DNA of 64,000 bases from NCBI GenBank assembly GCA_034416335.1, contig DAOULV010000023.1, positions 1 through 64,000 on the forward strand, read 5' to 3'. The stretch is from MGML01 sp034416335 (GTDB taxonomy: Bacteria; Chloroflexota; Dehalococcoidia; Dehalococcoidales; UBA2162). Both the position numbers and the translations under genes were made by a program. Numbering within the stretch: position 1 is the first letter of the stretch; each line of letters begins with the position of its first letter. Below are positions 24,738 through 33,622 of this stretch, piece after piece. The notes under the pieces are model-generated. The model saw only the letters and a program-made list of their open reading frames with translations, was not told the origin of the DNA and made no database searches.

Positions 24738-26555
24738 ATGCCGAACGGATATATGGGGAAATTGCTATTCGTTAACCTTTCTACCGGTGAAATCGACGAA
24801 GAAACGCCGGATGAAAGTTTGTATCGCGACTTCATAGGCGGTTACGGAATCGGTGCCAGGGTATTGTACAGCCGCCAGAAGGGCGGAGTCGACCCGCTCG
24901 GACCCGATAATACGCTGGGATTTATCACCGGTCCCCTCACCGGTACCCGGGCAACCTTTGCCGGAAGATACTGCGTGGTAACCAAATCACCGTTAACCGG
25001 TGGCTGGGGAGACTCGAATTCCGGCGGGCATTTCGGTCCCAATATCAAATTCGCCGGCTATGATGCCGTTTTTATAAACGGAATTTCGGAAAAGCCTGTC
25101 TACCTGCTGCTGGATGACGGTAAAGTCGAGATAAAGGACGCCGGTCACCTGTGGGGAAAAGATACGTTCGCTGTCGAAGACACACTAAAGGAAGAGTATG
25201 GAAACGACCTGGAGAGTGTCAGCATCGGTCCTTCGGGCGAAAAGCTGTCGCTCATTTCCTGCATTATCACCCGCAGAGGAGCCGCCGCGGGACGTTCCGG
25301 GGTAGGTGCGGTTATGGGATCGAAGAACCTCAAGGCAGTGGCGGCACGGGGAAAGATGGAGGTCCCGGTAAGGGACGCCGAACTGCTGAAAAAACTGAGA
25401 GACGAACACCTGGCGGCAATGCGGGGCGGTACCGGGACAAATGAGACAATCGAAGGATTTCACAAATACGGCACATCCAGTGTCGCCGCCTTCTTCGCCC
25501 ATGGCGGTAATTCGCCCGTAAAAAACTGGGGAGGTATCGGTATCAACGAATTGCCCGATGTATCGGGGCTTACCGGTGACGCGGCAACTGCCAACATAGA
25601 AAGGCGAACCGGCTGCTGGGGATGTCCGGTCGCCTGTGAAGGCAGGCTGAAAGAGGGAGAAGGCGAATACAGGTACCCCGCCGGAACACGCCGGGTTGAA
25701 TACGAGACCCAGGCGGCTTTCGGCACGATGTGCCTGAATACCAATACCGAGTCTATTAATATGGCCAACCACCTGTGCAACTACTACGGCATCGATACGA
25801 TTTCCGCCGGCAGTACTATTGCCTTTGCCATGGAGTGCTACGAGAAAGGTATTATTACAAAAGCGGACACCGGGGGTATAGAACTCACCTGGGGAAACCA
25901 CCGGGCAATTATAGAAATGCTGGAGAAAATGGCAAAGAGAGAGGGATTCGGCGACATCCTTGCCGACGGTGTTAAAACTGCCGCGGAGAAAATCGGCAAA
26001 GGCTCCGAAGAATTCGCCATACACGTCGGCGGACAGGAACCCGGTATGCACGACCCCAAAGTCCCCGCCGGCCCCGAAAGCACCTCCGGAGCACGTTACC
26101 AGATGGACGCTACCCCCGGAAGGCATACCCAGATGAATTTCGGTCCCGCCAGCTTCGGCCATCACCTGTCTAATGCCAGCGGTTTCTGTATTTTCAGCGA
26201 CCTCGTAGGAGGAAACGCGGCAGGCTATATTACCGGCTTTATGCGTGCCATAACCGACTGGGACCGCACCGAAGAAGAACTGTTAAAGTGCGGTGAGAGA
26301 ATTGTAAATATGCGTCATGCCTTCAACCTGCGTGAAGGGATAAATCCCCTGCTGGACTATAAGTTACCTCCCAGGATGACGGGCAACCCGCCGTTCAAGG
26401 ACGGTCCGCTTGCCGGCGTAACGGTTGATATCGACGAACAGATAAAAGGGAACCTGAAAGAGCTTGACTGGGACCTGAAAACGACCAGACCCAGCCGGGA
26501 AAAACTGCTCGAACTGGGCTTAAACGACGTAGCGAATGAACTGTGGCCGGAGTAG
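24738..26555 (+). CDS. aor: Aldehyde:ferredoxin oxidoreductase (tungsten AOR family)
   Basis: A 605-residue member of the AOR family, which oxidises aldehydes to acids (or reduces acids) with ferredoxin, using a tungsten or molybdenum bis-pterin. The N-terminal domain starts GYMGKLLFVNLSTGEIDEE and has GPLTGTRATFAGRYCVVTKS and GDSNSGGHFGPNIKFAGYD. The 4Fe-4S ligands appear as TGCWGCPVACEG near residue 292 (C-x2-C-x3-C) with a later Cys in NASGFCIFSDL. Length is normal. It has a good ribosome site (AAAGGAG) and stands alone, followed by a family A repeat. In AORs of this kind the substrate is broad or unknown; no signal peptide, so cytoplasmic. Confidence 0.9.
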   Translation: MPNGYMGKLLFVNLSTGEIDEETPDESLYRDFIGGYGIGARVLYSRQKGGVDPLGPDNTLGFITGPLTGTRATFAGRYCVVTKSPLTGGWGDSNSGGHFGPNIKFAGYDAVFINGISEKPVYLLLDDGKVEIKDAGHLWGKDTFAVEDTLKEEYGNDLESVSIGPSGEKLSLISCIITRRGAAAGRSGVGAVMGSKNLKAVAARGKMEVPVRDAELLKKLRDEHLAAMRGGTGTNETIEGFHKYGTSSVAAFFAHGGNSPVKNWGGIGINELPDVSGLTGDAATANIERRTGCWGCPVACEGRLKEGEGEYRYPAGTRRVEYETQAAFGTMCLNTNTESINMANHLCNYYGIDTISAGSTIAFAMECYEKGIITKADTGGIELTWGNHRAIIEMLEKMAKREGFGDILADGVKTAAEKIGKGSEEFAIHVGGQEPGMHDPKVPAGPESTSGARYQMDATPGRHTQMNFGPASFGHHLSNASGFCIFSDLVGGNAAGYITGFMRAITDWDRTEEELLKCGERIVNMRHAFNLREGINPLLDYKLPPRMTGNPPFKDGPLAGVTVDIDEQIKGNLKELDWDLKTTRPSREKLLELGLNDVANELWPE

Positions 26556-26594
26556 CTAAATTCTGAGAAAGCAGATGATATTACCGCATATCAG

Positions 26595-26759
26595 CCCAGT
26601 GCCAATAACGCTTGATTTTTCGGAATAGCATACTTTTGTTTCCTCTCCCTTGAGGGGAGAGGATTAAAGCCACCCTCATCCTGACCTTCCCCCGTCAAGG
26701 GGGAAGAGACCAGTTGTAGAACTGGCTTCAGACAGTTATTAATGTTACAACGTACTAGT
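26595..26759. mobile_element. Family A short transposon-like repeat, copy A1
   Basis: About 165 bp with two internal hairpins (CCTCTCCCTTGAGGGGAGAGG and CTTCCCCCGTCAAGGGGGAAG) and an ACTAGTAC right end. Related copies lie at 27738, 39938, 52103 and 54543. Its right end supplies the TAG stop codon of the apt gene, so its insertion fixed the C-terminus. It encodes nothing. Confidence 0.75.
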
Positions 26760-27288
26760 AGTGAATCAGGGCATTTACCGGGACGTCGAGCTTACTCTGT
26801 CCGTTCAGCGGGTCTAACTGAACCAGGAATTGTGCTGCGGTAACCTCCCCGCCGAGTTCCCTGATAAGTTCTATCGATGCCTTGGCGGTACCTCCGGTAG
26901 CAAGAACATCGTCAACCAGGAGGACTTTCTGGCCCGATAATACTGCGTCGTGGTGAAGTTCGATTTCCACAAGACCGTATTCCAGTTCTGCCTGGGTCTT
27001 GAGTGTTTTACGCGGCAGCTTGCCTGCTTTCCTGATGGGCACGAAACCGGCGCCGAGTTCGACTGCAATTGCCGGACCGAATAAAAATCCACGGGCTTCA
27101 AGGGCGACGACAACTTCGATGTCCTTATTCCGGTAGGGGAGTGTCATCATATCTATCGCATTTTTAAGCATTTCCGGATGCTGCAGCAGCGGAGTAATAT
27201 CGCGGAAAATCACTCCCTTTTCAGGATAGTCCGGAATATCTGCAATGTATTTTTTCAGCTCTTCACTCTTACTGTATTCTTCCGACAT
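26755..27288 (-). CDS. apt: Adenine phosphoribosyltransferase
   Basis: A 177-residue type I phosphoribosyltransferase that salvages adenine to AMP with PRPP. The PRPP-binding loop KVLLVDDVLATGGTAKA lies near residue 122-138, and the family block VVALEARGFLFGPAIAVELG with FVPIRKAGKLPRKT near residue 60-95 is specific to Apt. FRDITPLLQHPEM gives the N-terminal adenine pocket. Length and spacing are normal. The stop codon is formed by the end of a family A repeat, so the last residues (ALIHY) may differ from close relatives. No neighbouring purine genes; purL and purN are far away. Confidence 0.95.
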   Translation of the reverse strand: MSEEYSKSEELKKYIADIPDYPEKGVIFRDITPLLQHPEMLKNAIDMMTLPYRNKDIEVVVALEARGFLFGPAIAVELGAGFVPIRKAGKLPRKTLKTQAELEYGLVEIELHHDAVLSGQKVLLVDDVLATGGTAKASIELIRELGGEVTAAQFLVQLDPLNGQSKLDVPVNALIHY

Positions 27289-27430
27289 TTCATTACCTCT
27301 ATCCGTAGATTGATCATTCCTGGTACAGGATTTCAGGATATATCAAAGCTATTATATATCAGCCCCGTCAACCGTACAATCGAAACAACTGAATGCACTC
27401 CGGGTATTCCCTTCAATCACTTAAAAAGCT

Positions 27431-28013
27431 ACTATTCGGTTTTAGTTATGATTTTCGGTTCACCCCCCGCCTGCCAAAGTCTTGTACGGCGGGCAGGTCT
27501 TTATCCCCCTCAAACAGTAGCCTTATTCAGCAGAAATATTTCGATTGTTTGAGGGGGAAAGAGTTTGAGAGAGGGGCAAAGTCCCTGGCTATACGTCCCT
27601 CCTTCGTCATTGCGAGATTCCGCTTTCTCCCGTTCGTCCTTCGACAAGCTCAGGACGAACCCATCTCCTGCCTGCCCGCCGAAGCCTTGGCGCAGGCGGG
27701 TCATTGCGAGGAGTCCACCGAAGGCGAATGGCAATCTCCAGTATCAGGTAATGCATAATTTATCGGAATGACACACTTTTTGTTTCCTCTCCTTTGATGG
27801 GAGAGGATTAAGGTGAGGGTGATAAGTGGATTTATGCCACCCTCATCCTGACCTTCCCCCATCAAGGGGGAAGGGACTGGTTATAGGACTAGCTTCAGAC
27901 AGTTTTTTTGTTACAGTATACCAGTATTTATAGAGATTGCTTCGGTTTCCGCCGCAGGCGGATTGACGGCGAATCTCGCAATGACAACAAGACCAACCAG
28001 ATACAAACAGAAC
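27431..28013. mobile_element. Family B short transposon-like repeat, copy B1, with family A copy A2 nested inside
   Basis: Begins ACTATTCGGTTTTAGTTATG and ends GACCAACCAGATACAAACAG, like copy B3. A family A element (27738-27926, starting CCAGTATCAGG and ending TATACCAGT) sits inside it, so B1 is older. The stretch also holds a REP-like CCTTCGACAAGCTCAGGACG palindrome near 27640. This accounts for most of the 810 bp without a gene between apt and arsR. Confidence 0.65.
27738..27926. mobile_element. Family A short transposon-like repeat, copy A2
   Basis: About 189 bp: left end CCAGTATCAGGTAATGC, hairpins CCTCTCCTTTGATGGGAGAGG and CCTTCCCCCATCAAGGGGG, right end TACAGTATACCAGT. Nested in family B copy B1. 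No open reading frame. Confidence 0.7.
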
Positions 28014-28028
28014 TTTTAAAAATAACTA

Positions 28029-28073
28029 TTGACATACCGATTTGAATGACTTAATATATGTATAGTCATATAT
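28029..28073 (+). promoter_or_regulatory. Promoter and ArsR-type operator of the sulfur-relay operon
   Basis: Perfect TTGACA (28029-28034), 17-bp spacer, TAATAT (28052-28057). The inverted repeat ATATATG (28054-28060) / CATATAT (28067-28073) overlaps the -10 box and the transcription start, the usual position for autorepression by the ArsR-family protein encoded next. Confidence 0.8.
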
Positions 28074-28098
28074 ACGCATAAACTAATAGAGGTTAGAA

Positions 28099-28449
28099 TT
28101 GAAGCAAGAGGATCTTGATTTTTACGAACTTAAAGCTGAAGTATGCAAGACTCTCGCCGACCCTAAAAGACTGCACATAATAAATGAATTAAGGGGAGGC
28201 GAATTGAGTGTGGGCGAGCTTGCTGAAAAATGTGAGTTAAACCAGGCGGTGGTCTCGCGTCACCTTGCTATATTACGCAACGGCGGAGTAGTTACTTCCC
28301 GTCGTGAGGGTACCAATGTGTATTACACGCTGGCAGACCCGAGAATCGGCGACGCCTGTGATGTAATGCAGCAGGTAGTCCTGGCTAAAATAGAGAAAAA
28401 CAGGCAGCTGGCTGAAAGGCTGGCATCAACTGAAGAAACCGGTACATAA
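28099..28449 (+). CDS. ArsR family winged-helix repressor
   Basis: A 116-residue protein with the ArsR fold: CKTLADPKRLHIINELRGGE, then VGELAEKCELNQAVVSRHLA as the recognition helix, and a wing GVVTSRREGTNVYYTLADPR. The classical metal-binding ELCVCDL motif is missing. Three Cys occur at residues 16, 45 and 87; the last two sit where persulfide-sensing relatives (SqrR/BigR) carry theirs, and this fits the sulfur-handling genes behind it, though that link is inferred. Start codon is TTG, with AGAGG upstream. An inverted repeat over the promoter is the likely operator. Confidence 0.85.
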   Translation: MKQEDLDFYELKAEVCKTLADPKRLHIINELRGGELSVGELAEKCELNQAVVSRHLAILRNGGVVTSRREGTNVYYTLADPRIGDACDVMQQVVLAKIEKNRQLAERLASTEETGT

Positions 28450-28511
28450 TGCCATTCGCTCTTCAGTTCTGTCCTGAATAATGAATCGGAATCATCGGAG
28501 GTAAACTGATA

Positions 28512-28994
28512 ATGACGGAAGAACAAAAGAAAAAAGCAACTATAATACTGATAAGCGGAGACTTCGATAAACTCTTTGCCGCACTCACCATAGCTACCGG
28601 AGCCGCCGCTTCGAATATGGCGGTGACTATATTCCACACTTTCTGGGGACTGAGAGCAGTCAAGAAAAATGTCCGTACCGGAAAAAGCTTGTTCGGTAAA
28701 ATGGTCGGGCTTATCGAAGGCGGCGACATAACAAAAGCCAATCCCAGCAAGTACGGATTCCTCGGTCTCGGACGCTGGATGTTTAATAAAATGATGAAAA
28801 ATAAAAACGTCACCAGCCTGACAGAGCTAAGACAGCTTGCCATTGACCTGGGAGTAAAGATGTATACCTGCCAGACAAGTATGGAGGTAATGGAAATACC
28901 CAGAGAAACACTCATCGACGAGGTAGCTGATGTCGTCGGGGTCGGATTCATGCTTGAGCAGGCACAACAGTCGGAATTCACATTATTTATATAA
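28512..28994 (+). CDS. DsrE/DsrF/DrsH-like sulfur carrier protein
   Basis: A 160-residue cytoplasmic protein of the DsrE2 group. It begins with a Rossmann-like unit (ATIILISGDFDKLFAALTIA, NMAVTIFHTFWGL), has a central basic linker, and carries a single conserved Cys in MYTCQTSMEVMEI, the position where DsrE-like proteins bind sulfane sulfur. It is followed after 11 bp by a TusA-like gene. Pairing of DsrE with TusA is a known sulfur relay in sulfur oxidisers and reducers, passing persulfide sulfur between proteins. No membrane segment. Good AGGAGG-like site upstream. Confidence 0.85.
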   Translation: MTEEQKKKATIILISGDFDKLFAALTIATGAAASNMAVTIFHTFWGLRAVKKNVRTGKSLFGKMVGLIEGGDITKANPSKYGFLGLGRWMFNKMMKNKNVTSLTELRQLAIDLGVKMYTCQTSMEVMEIPRETLIDEVADVVGVGFMLEQAQQSEFTLFI

Positions 28995-29005
28995 GGAGAA
29001 TAATA

Positions 29006-29248
29006 ATGGCGGAAGATATTAAAGTCGATCTTGAACTGGACCTCAAAGGTTTACTCTGCCCGTTACCCATGGTGAGGATAAGTCAGAACATTACCAACGT
29101 ACCTGTCGGAGGCGTAATTAAAGCAACGGCAACCGATCCGGGAAGCCTGGCCGATATTCCATCCTGGGCAAGGACCACGGGGAATGAAATCATGAAGACA
29201 GACCGACAGGGCGAAGATATAATCTTTTATGTGAAAAGAGTGAAGTAA
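29006..29248 (+). CDS. tusA: TusA-like sulfur carrier protein
   Basis: An 80-residue TusA/SirA-family protein: ELDLKGLLCPLPMVRISQ with the C-P-x-P sulfur-carrying Cys near residue 17, then GGVIKATATDPGSLADIPSW and the closing strand DIIFYVKRVK. TusA carries sulfur as a persulfide for transfer to thiouridine synthesis, Moco or dissimilatory pathways. Position between a DsrE-like gene and a DsrM/DsrK-like pair points to a dissimilatory or detoxifying role. A GGAGAA ribosome site precedes it. Length is normal. Confidence 0.9.
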   Translation: MAEDIKVDLELDLKGLLCPLPMVRISQNITNVPVGGVIKATATDPGSLADIPSWARTTGNEIMKTDRQGEDIIFYVKRVK

Positions 29249-29250
29249 CG

Positions 29251-29967
29251 TTGAATCCTTATTCATTTATAGTATCTATTCTGGTTTATATCGCCATATT
29301 CGTCCTTGTCGTCGGGCTTATCTACCGGATATATAAATGGATTAAGATTCCCAGAAGTAAATTAAGCCTGGGACTATACCCCAAGCCAAAAAGCGGAGCA
29401 GGAAGGCTGCTCAAGCTTGGAAAAGATACATTCCTGTTTCCCCAGGTATATGAGGTAGACCGCTGGATGTGGATATTCGTGGTATGCCTTCACCTGACAC
29501 TGGTATTCGCTTTCGTCGGCCACCTGAGGTTAATCCAGGAATTCACACCCCTGGTCAACGCCCTCGGTGATGAAGGCATGAACCAGTTTGCTTTGATTAG
29601 CGGAGGTATAGTAGGAATCGTTATGATGCTCTCCGCTTTTTACTTGCTGATGAGAAGATTCAAGTCTCCTTACAAGGATATCTCAACTCCGGAGGATTAC
29701 ATTCTACTCGTCCTGCTGCTTATCATAATACTGCTGGGTAACCACCTTCGGTTCTTCGGCAGCGTACACGTTGCCGACTACCGGGAATATGTGCAAAGTC
29801 TGCTGATGTTCAAACCGTCTTTTAACGCGGAACTGGCTGAATCGGGGACGAAGTGGGTACTCACCACCCATATATTATTCGCTTCTATCCTTGCGATTTA
29901 CTTCCCGTTCAGTAAACTGGTGCACTTCGTAGGTTCATTCGCGGTCAATCTCGTCAGGAGTGATTAA
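29251..29967 (+). CDS. DsrM/NarI-like membrane cytochrome b
   Basis: A 238-residue integral membrane protein with about six hydrophobic segments: an N-terminal one (FIVSILVYIAIFVLVVGLIY), then segments around residues 70-95, 115-135, 150-165 and 205-225. His residues placed in or next to membrane segments (CLHLTLVFAFVGHLR, LGNHLRFF, TTHILF, KLVHFVG) are the likely axial ligands of two b-type hemes, as in NarI and DsrM. It starts with TTG two bases after tusA and shares one base with the next gene. The predicted complex would move electrons between the quinone pool and the Fe-S subunit encoded downstream. Confidence 0.8.
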   Translation: MNPYSFIVSILVYIAIFVLVVGLIYRIYKWIKIPRSKLSLGLYPKPKSGAGRLLKLGKDTFLFPQVYEVDRWMWIFVVCLHLTLVFAFVGHLRLIQEFTPLVNALGDEGMNQFALISGGIVGIVMMLSAFYLLMRRFKSPYKDISTPEDYILLVLLLIIILLGNHLRFFGSVHVADYREYVQSLLMFKPSFNAELAESGTKWVLTTHILFASILAIYFPFSKLVHFVGSFAVNLVRSD

Positions 29968-31262
29968 TGGTGGATATTGATACTGAAAATAAACTGGTAG
30001 GCATACTTGAAAAAGGTATAAACCGGCAGCTCCAATATTACCTGGATGTCTGTACCAGATGTTCCATATGCAAAGACGGCTGTCATCAGTACGTAGCTAC
30101 GAAAGATATCAGGTATCTTCCGGCTTACCGTGCCGAACTGATACGCCGTATTTTCAAGAAATATCTAACTGCCGAAGGTAAATTCATTCCCTCCCTCGGT
30201 GAAGCGACCGGGATAGACGACCGTCTTCTCGATGACCTGTTTATATCGACTTACGCCTGCACGGGATGCCGGCGCTGTATGTATTACTGTCCGTTTTCGA
30301 TAGACACCACCTGGGTGCTTTCCCTGGCGAAAGCCATACTCATCGCAGCCGGAAAAGCTTCGACGATATTGACGGAACTTGCCGACGCCTCCATTATGAA
30401 AGGGGAAAGTATAGACCTCTTTAAAGACATTATTATAGACACCCTGAAAGATACCGAAAAACAATTACAGGAAATAGTAAAAGACCCGAATGCCGGAATT
30501 CCCATCGATAAAGAAGGGGCCGATATCCTTTATGCGGCGTTGTCCGGTGTACACAGTATATTACCAGCGGCGGTAATATTTCACCAGGCGAAAGCAGACT
30601 GGACTCTTTCGATGTTCGAAGCGGCAAATTACGGCTATTTCCTGGGCGATGCCGGGAAAGCCGTAAAAATCGCCGACCGTATAGTCGACGAAGCAAAAAG
30701 ACTAAATGTCAAAGAGGTGGTGATAACCGAGTGCGGGCATGCTTACCGGGTAATGAAGATTCTGTATGAATACTGGACAAAAGAGGAGCTTCCCTTCAAG
30801 GTTACCAGTATACTGGAAGTTATTTCACGGTACTTAAAAGAAGGGAAGATAAAGGTAGATACCGGGAAAATTAAGGAAATCATCACCTATCACGATCCCT
30901 GCCAGTTCGGAAGGAATGCAGGTTTCTTTGACCTGCCGAGAGAGATCATCGGTAATGTCACCAGCAATTTCAGAGAACTTGAGCCTAACCGCGAAAAGAA
31001 CTGGTGCTGCGGCGGTGGCGGCGGGCTTGTTGCCCAGCCCGACTTTGACGAACTCAGACTGGAAACGGGCAGAAAGAAAGCAGAACAGATACGGAGCAGT
31101 AAAGCGAAAACGGTCATCAGTCCCTGTGAAAACTGCCGGCTGCAGCTGGCTGACCTTAATAAAAAATATGAACTTGATATTACCACAAGTTCGATGATGG
31201 ACTTTGTTGTTAATGCGATGATATTCGATTCACCGGAACCCGGGGAGGAAAAAGACGATTAA
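29967..31262 (+). CDS. DsrK/HdrD-like iron-sulfur protein
   Basis: A 431-residue protein with two 4Fe-4S ferredoxin-like motifs near the N-terminus (CTRCSICKDGCHQY near residue 27, CTGCRRCMYYCPF near residue 95) and a C-terminal cysteine-rich CCG-type domain (HDPCQFGR, NWCCGGGGGLVAQP, SPCENCRLQ), which in heterodisulfide reductases and DsrK binds the noncubane cluster that works on disulfides or trisulfides. An earlier TECGHAYR may be half of another CCG repeat. Start overlaps the cytochrome gene by one base (TAATG). With DsrE and TusA upstream, the whole operon looks like a quinone-linked thiol/sulfane-sulfur redox system without DsrAB. Confidence 0.85.
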   Translation: MVDIDTENKLVGILEKGINRQLQYYLDVCTRCSICKDGCHQYVATKDIRYLPAYRAELIRRIFKKYLTAEGKFIPSLGEATGIDDRLLDDLFISTYACTGCRRCMYYCPFSIDTTWVLSLAKAILIAAGKASTILTELADASIMKGESIDLFKDIIIDTLKDTEKQLQEIVKDPNAGIPIDKEGADILYAALSGVHSILPAAVIFHQAKADWTLSMFEAANYGYFLGDAGKAVKIADRIVDEAKRLNVKEVVITECGHAYRVMKILYEYWTKEELPFKVTSILEVISRYLKEGKIKVDTGKIKEIITYHDPCQFGRNAGFFDLPREIIGNVTSNFRELEPNREKNWCCGGGGGLVAQPDFDELRLETGRKKAEQIRSSKAKTVISPCENCRLQLADLNKKYELDITTSSMMDFVVNAMIFDSPEPGEEKDD

Positions 31263-31286
31263 GCTAAACCGATATCCAATGAGGTA

Positions 31287-31511
31287 TCAATGAAGGGATT
31301 CACATATCTCTCTCATCCTGGCTAAAGTCCGGTTAATTTCTTTCTCAAGCGTCATAAACTCTGCCCTGGATTTTTCGGTAATACATCCTACCCCTATTTT
31401 ACGTATACCTTCGATTGCCGTAGCCTGAAGAACCAGTATTTTATCACTGGCATCCTTGTATTTTTCATGAAGCTCCGTAAATTCATTTATTATCGATTCC
31501 GATACTCCCAT
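31287..31511 (-). CDS. Small helical hypothetical protein (74 aa)
   Basis: Not recognised. The Met preceded by GGGGAGG at 7 bp was chosen; the frame is open 19 codons further but that part is not protein-like. The sequence is almost entirely helical with heptad-like spacing (SIINEFTELHEKYKDASDKI, then AEFMTLEKEINRTLARMREI), so a coiled-coil hairpin is likely. It converges on the DsrK-like gene and shares the intergenic region with a strong terminator of the next minus-strand gene. No function can be assigned. Confidence 0.6.
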   Translation of the reverse strand: MGVSESIINEFTELHEKYKDASDKILVLQATAIEGIRKIGVGCITEKSRAEFMTLEKEINRTLARMREICESLH

Positions 31512-31585
31512 AACAAACCTCCCCGGTTTTCTCAATGCAAGTCTAGCACTTCTCCCCCTCGAATACACCTCTCTTCAAATAAAAA

Positions 31586-31612
31586 GGAGGCAGCGGAATG
31601 TCCGCTGCCTCC
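31586..31612 (-). terminator. Terminator of binding-protein gene 1
   Basis: Perfect 12-bp stem GGAGGCAGCGGA/TCCGCTGCCTCC with a 3-nt loop, followed on the minus strand by TTTTT. It lies 57 bp past the stop codon. Confidence 0.9.
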
Positions 31613-31668
31613 TTTAACAGGTCGTTTAGTTACATATTCTGTTTGTGCACCAAAAGGTGCGTAAGCGT

Positions 31669-33525
31669 CTACCTTCTGCCGGTCATATCCTCTTTGAGAT
31701 CAAGGTCAAGCCAGGCATAAGGAAGCCAGAACTTAGTCGGGAATTCGCCGTAGTAGTTCTTCACCCAGGGTTGCCATACGCGATATCCCCACGGAGCCGG
31801 CATCTGAATATTGAATGCCTGCCCGAGACAATATACGAATATCTCTTTCGTTACTCTGTCAGCTTCCGGGTAGTTAACCATTACGTATTCTTCCTGCTTG
31901 TTATAAGCAGCTTCGATTATCGGATCCGTTCCCGGAGGATCATTGACATGACTCAGGTTGAAGATATTAGGTCCGCGGTAGTAACCAAGACTGTACCTGA
32001 CGAACAGGGCACCGTCACCACCAGCCCATTGGTTCAGCATAAGATCCTCTGCCTGGTGGCCTACCCACATACCGATGAATATGGTAGGTTCAAGGACAAC
32101 AAGTTCTACGTCGATACCGACATCTGCCCAGTATTCCTTGATAATCGACGCAGCCTGCTCAGAAAGAGTGTTATTCATCATGTTCATCTTGATCTTGAAG
32201 CCATCGGGATATCCGGCTTCAGTAAGAAGCTGCTTCGCTTTTTCCGGATAGTATCCGTAAAGTTCCTGCGTTTCTGTCGGTAACTCTTCGAGCGGGGTGT
32301 GGATTGTCGTATACCACTTGCGTGCAGGGCTGTCTATATATTCAGCTTTTCCGTCATACAGGTCTCTGACAATCGTCGGATGGTCGATGGCAAGCATCAT
32401 CGCCTTCCTGACTCTTACGTCGGAATACGGTCCATCAAGATCGACTCTTCCTGAAACCTGATATGGAGCAGTGATGGTCTGGACGGATTCCAGTTCAGGA
32501 TTGGACTTTACCAAGGTATCGTAATCCTCGACAGTAAGTGTATCGATCGCAGACCAGTCAGCTTTGCCGGTTCTGAGAGCGGCAAGCCTCGTCGACAGGT
32601 CGGGGATTATCTGGTAGTTAATGCTGTCTATATAAGGAAGCTGGTCTCCCATTCCGGGGCCAAGTGGATTTATTTGCCAGTAATTGTCGTTCCTGACATA
32701 CTTGGCTGCACTGGAAGTAACATAATCCTTCAGTATGTAAGGACCCGTGCCGACGGTGTCATACCAGTTGTTGCTTTTACCATAGCCGGCATCCAGGAAG
32801 TCTTTCGCCCATACGTACTGGGCACCGCCGCCACCCATCAACCACAGGTAGCCGGTACCCGCAGCCACCGGTGTCCTGACTGTAATCTGCCATTCGCCTG
32901 TCCGTTCTACCGTCATATTTTGAATTAAGGCAGGTTCATTACAATTGGTACAGGTTAACGGCGTATCTCTCATGTACTCGAGACTGTAGGCAACATCCTC
33001 AGCCGTCATTTCACGTCCGTTTACCAGCCTTGAAGCCTCGAATTCGGTATCAAGGGCCCAGTGTATACCCTGACGGATATTGAGTACCCAGACACCGACA
33101 GCCGGATTCTCCCAGCTCTCGGCAAGGTTTCCACCAAGCCACCTGTAATCGGTTACACCTTGAGAATAATCGGTCTCGCCCGTTCCGGCCAGGCCTTTTT
33201 CTCTTTGTATACCCAGTATCTGCTCGAGGACATAGCCGTCCTGAGAAGGCCACTGGCAGGCTGCCGAAGCGACGTTCCAGTTCGTAATATCCGAACCGGT
33301 GAGGATTACCAGTTTCCCGCCGTATCTGGGTTTGTCAGGATCAACTGTAACCGAGGGTTTCCCCGGTTCCTCCCTTGTTTCTTCTCCGCCGCCTACGGTC
33401 ACTGTTTGTCCCGTGTCCTGAGTGGTTACCGTTCCGCCGGTATCTTCACTCGTTCCACATGAAGGCAGTACCAGTGTTAGTACCATAAGGCAGCTAACTA
33501 TCAACCAAACAAGCTTTTTTATCAT
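31669..33525 (-). CDS. ABC transporter substrate-binding lipoprotein, oligopeptide/nickel type (family 5), copy 1
   Basis: A 618-residue exported lipoprotein: signal peptide KKLVWLIVSCLMVLTLVLPS with lipobox ending in Cys near residue 23, then a Gly/Thr/Gln-rich linker. The mature part is SBP_bac_5 type: PRYGGKLVILTGSDITNW, GGNLAESWENPAVGVWVLNI, NGREMTAEDVAYSLEYMRD, TGPYILKDYV and VRKAMMLAIDHPTIVRDLYD. Such proteins bind peptides, nickel chelates or sugars. No permease or ATPase genes are nearby, so the transporter is encoded elsewhere or the protein works alone. It is closely related to copy 2 at 36.8 kb and the two share an upstream leader. ATG at codon 3 was chosen on its AGGAGG site. Confidence 0.9.
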   Translation of the reverse strand: MIKKLVWLIVSCLMVLTLVLPSCGTSEDTGGTVTTQDTGQTVTVGGGEETREEPGKPSVTVDPDKPRYGGKLVILTGSDITNWNVASAACQWPSQDGYVLEQILGIQREKGLAGTGETDYSQGVTDYRWLGGNLAESWENPAVGVWVLNIRQGIHWALDTEFEASRLVNGREMTAEDVAYSLEYMRDTPLTCTNCNEPALIQNMTVERTGEWQITVRTPVAAGTGYLWLMGGGGAQYVWAKDFLDAGYGKSNNWYDTVGTGPYILKDYVTSSAAKYVRNDNYWQINPLGPGMGDQLPYIDSINYQIIPDLSTRLAALRTGKADWSAIDTLTVEDYDTLVKSNPELESVQTITAPYQVSGRVDLDGPYSDVRVRKAMMLAIDHPTIVRDLYDGKAEYIDSPARKWYTTIHTPLEELPTETQELYGYYPEKAKQLLTEAGYPDGFKIKMNMMNNTLSEQAASIIKEYWADVGIDVELVVLEPTIFIGMWVGHQAEDLMLNQWAGGDGALFVRYSLGYYRGPNIFNLSHVNDPPGTDPIIEAAYNKQEEYVMVNYPEADRVTKEIFVYCLGQAFNIQMPAPWGYRVWQPWVKNYYGEFPTKFWLPYAWLDLDLKEDMTGRR

Positions 33526-33622
33526 AAGCACCTCCTACTGTTATCCTTTTATATTATTCGAATAAAAGGTTCTTGCACATCGTTCAGCAGCTCTGACGTA
33601 GAATCTGCAGATTCCTGTTTAT

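Noticed and set aside
25185..26165. Long open frame on the minus strand opposite the AOR gene
   Set aside because: Antisense to a clearly conserved enzyme gene; composition follows the codon shadow of AOR and no ribosome site precedes it.
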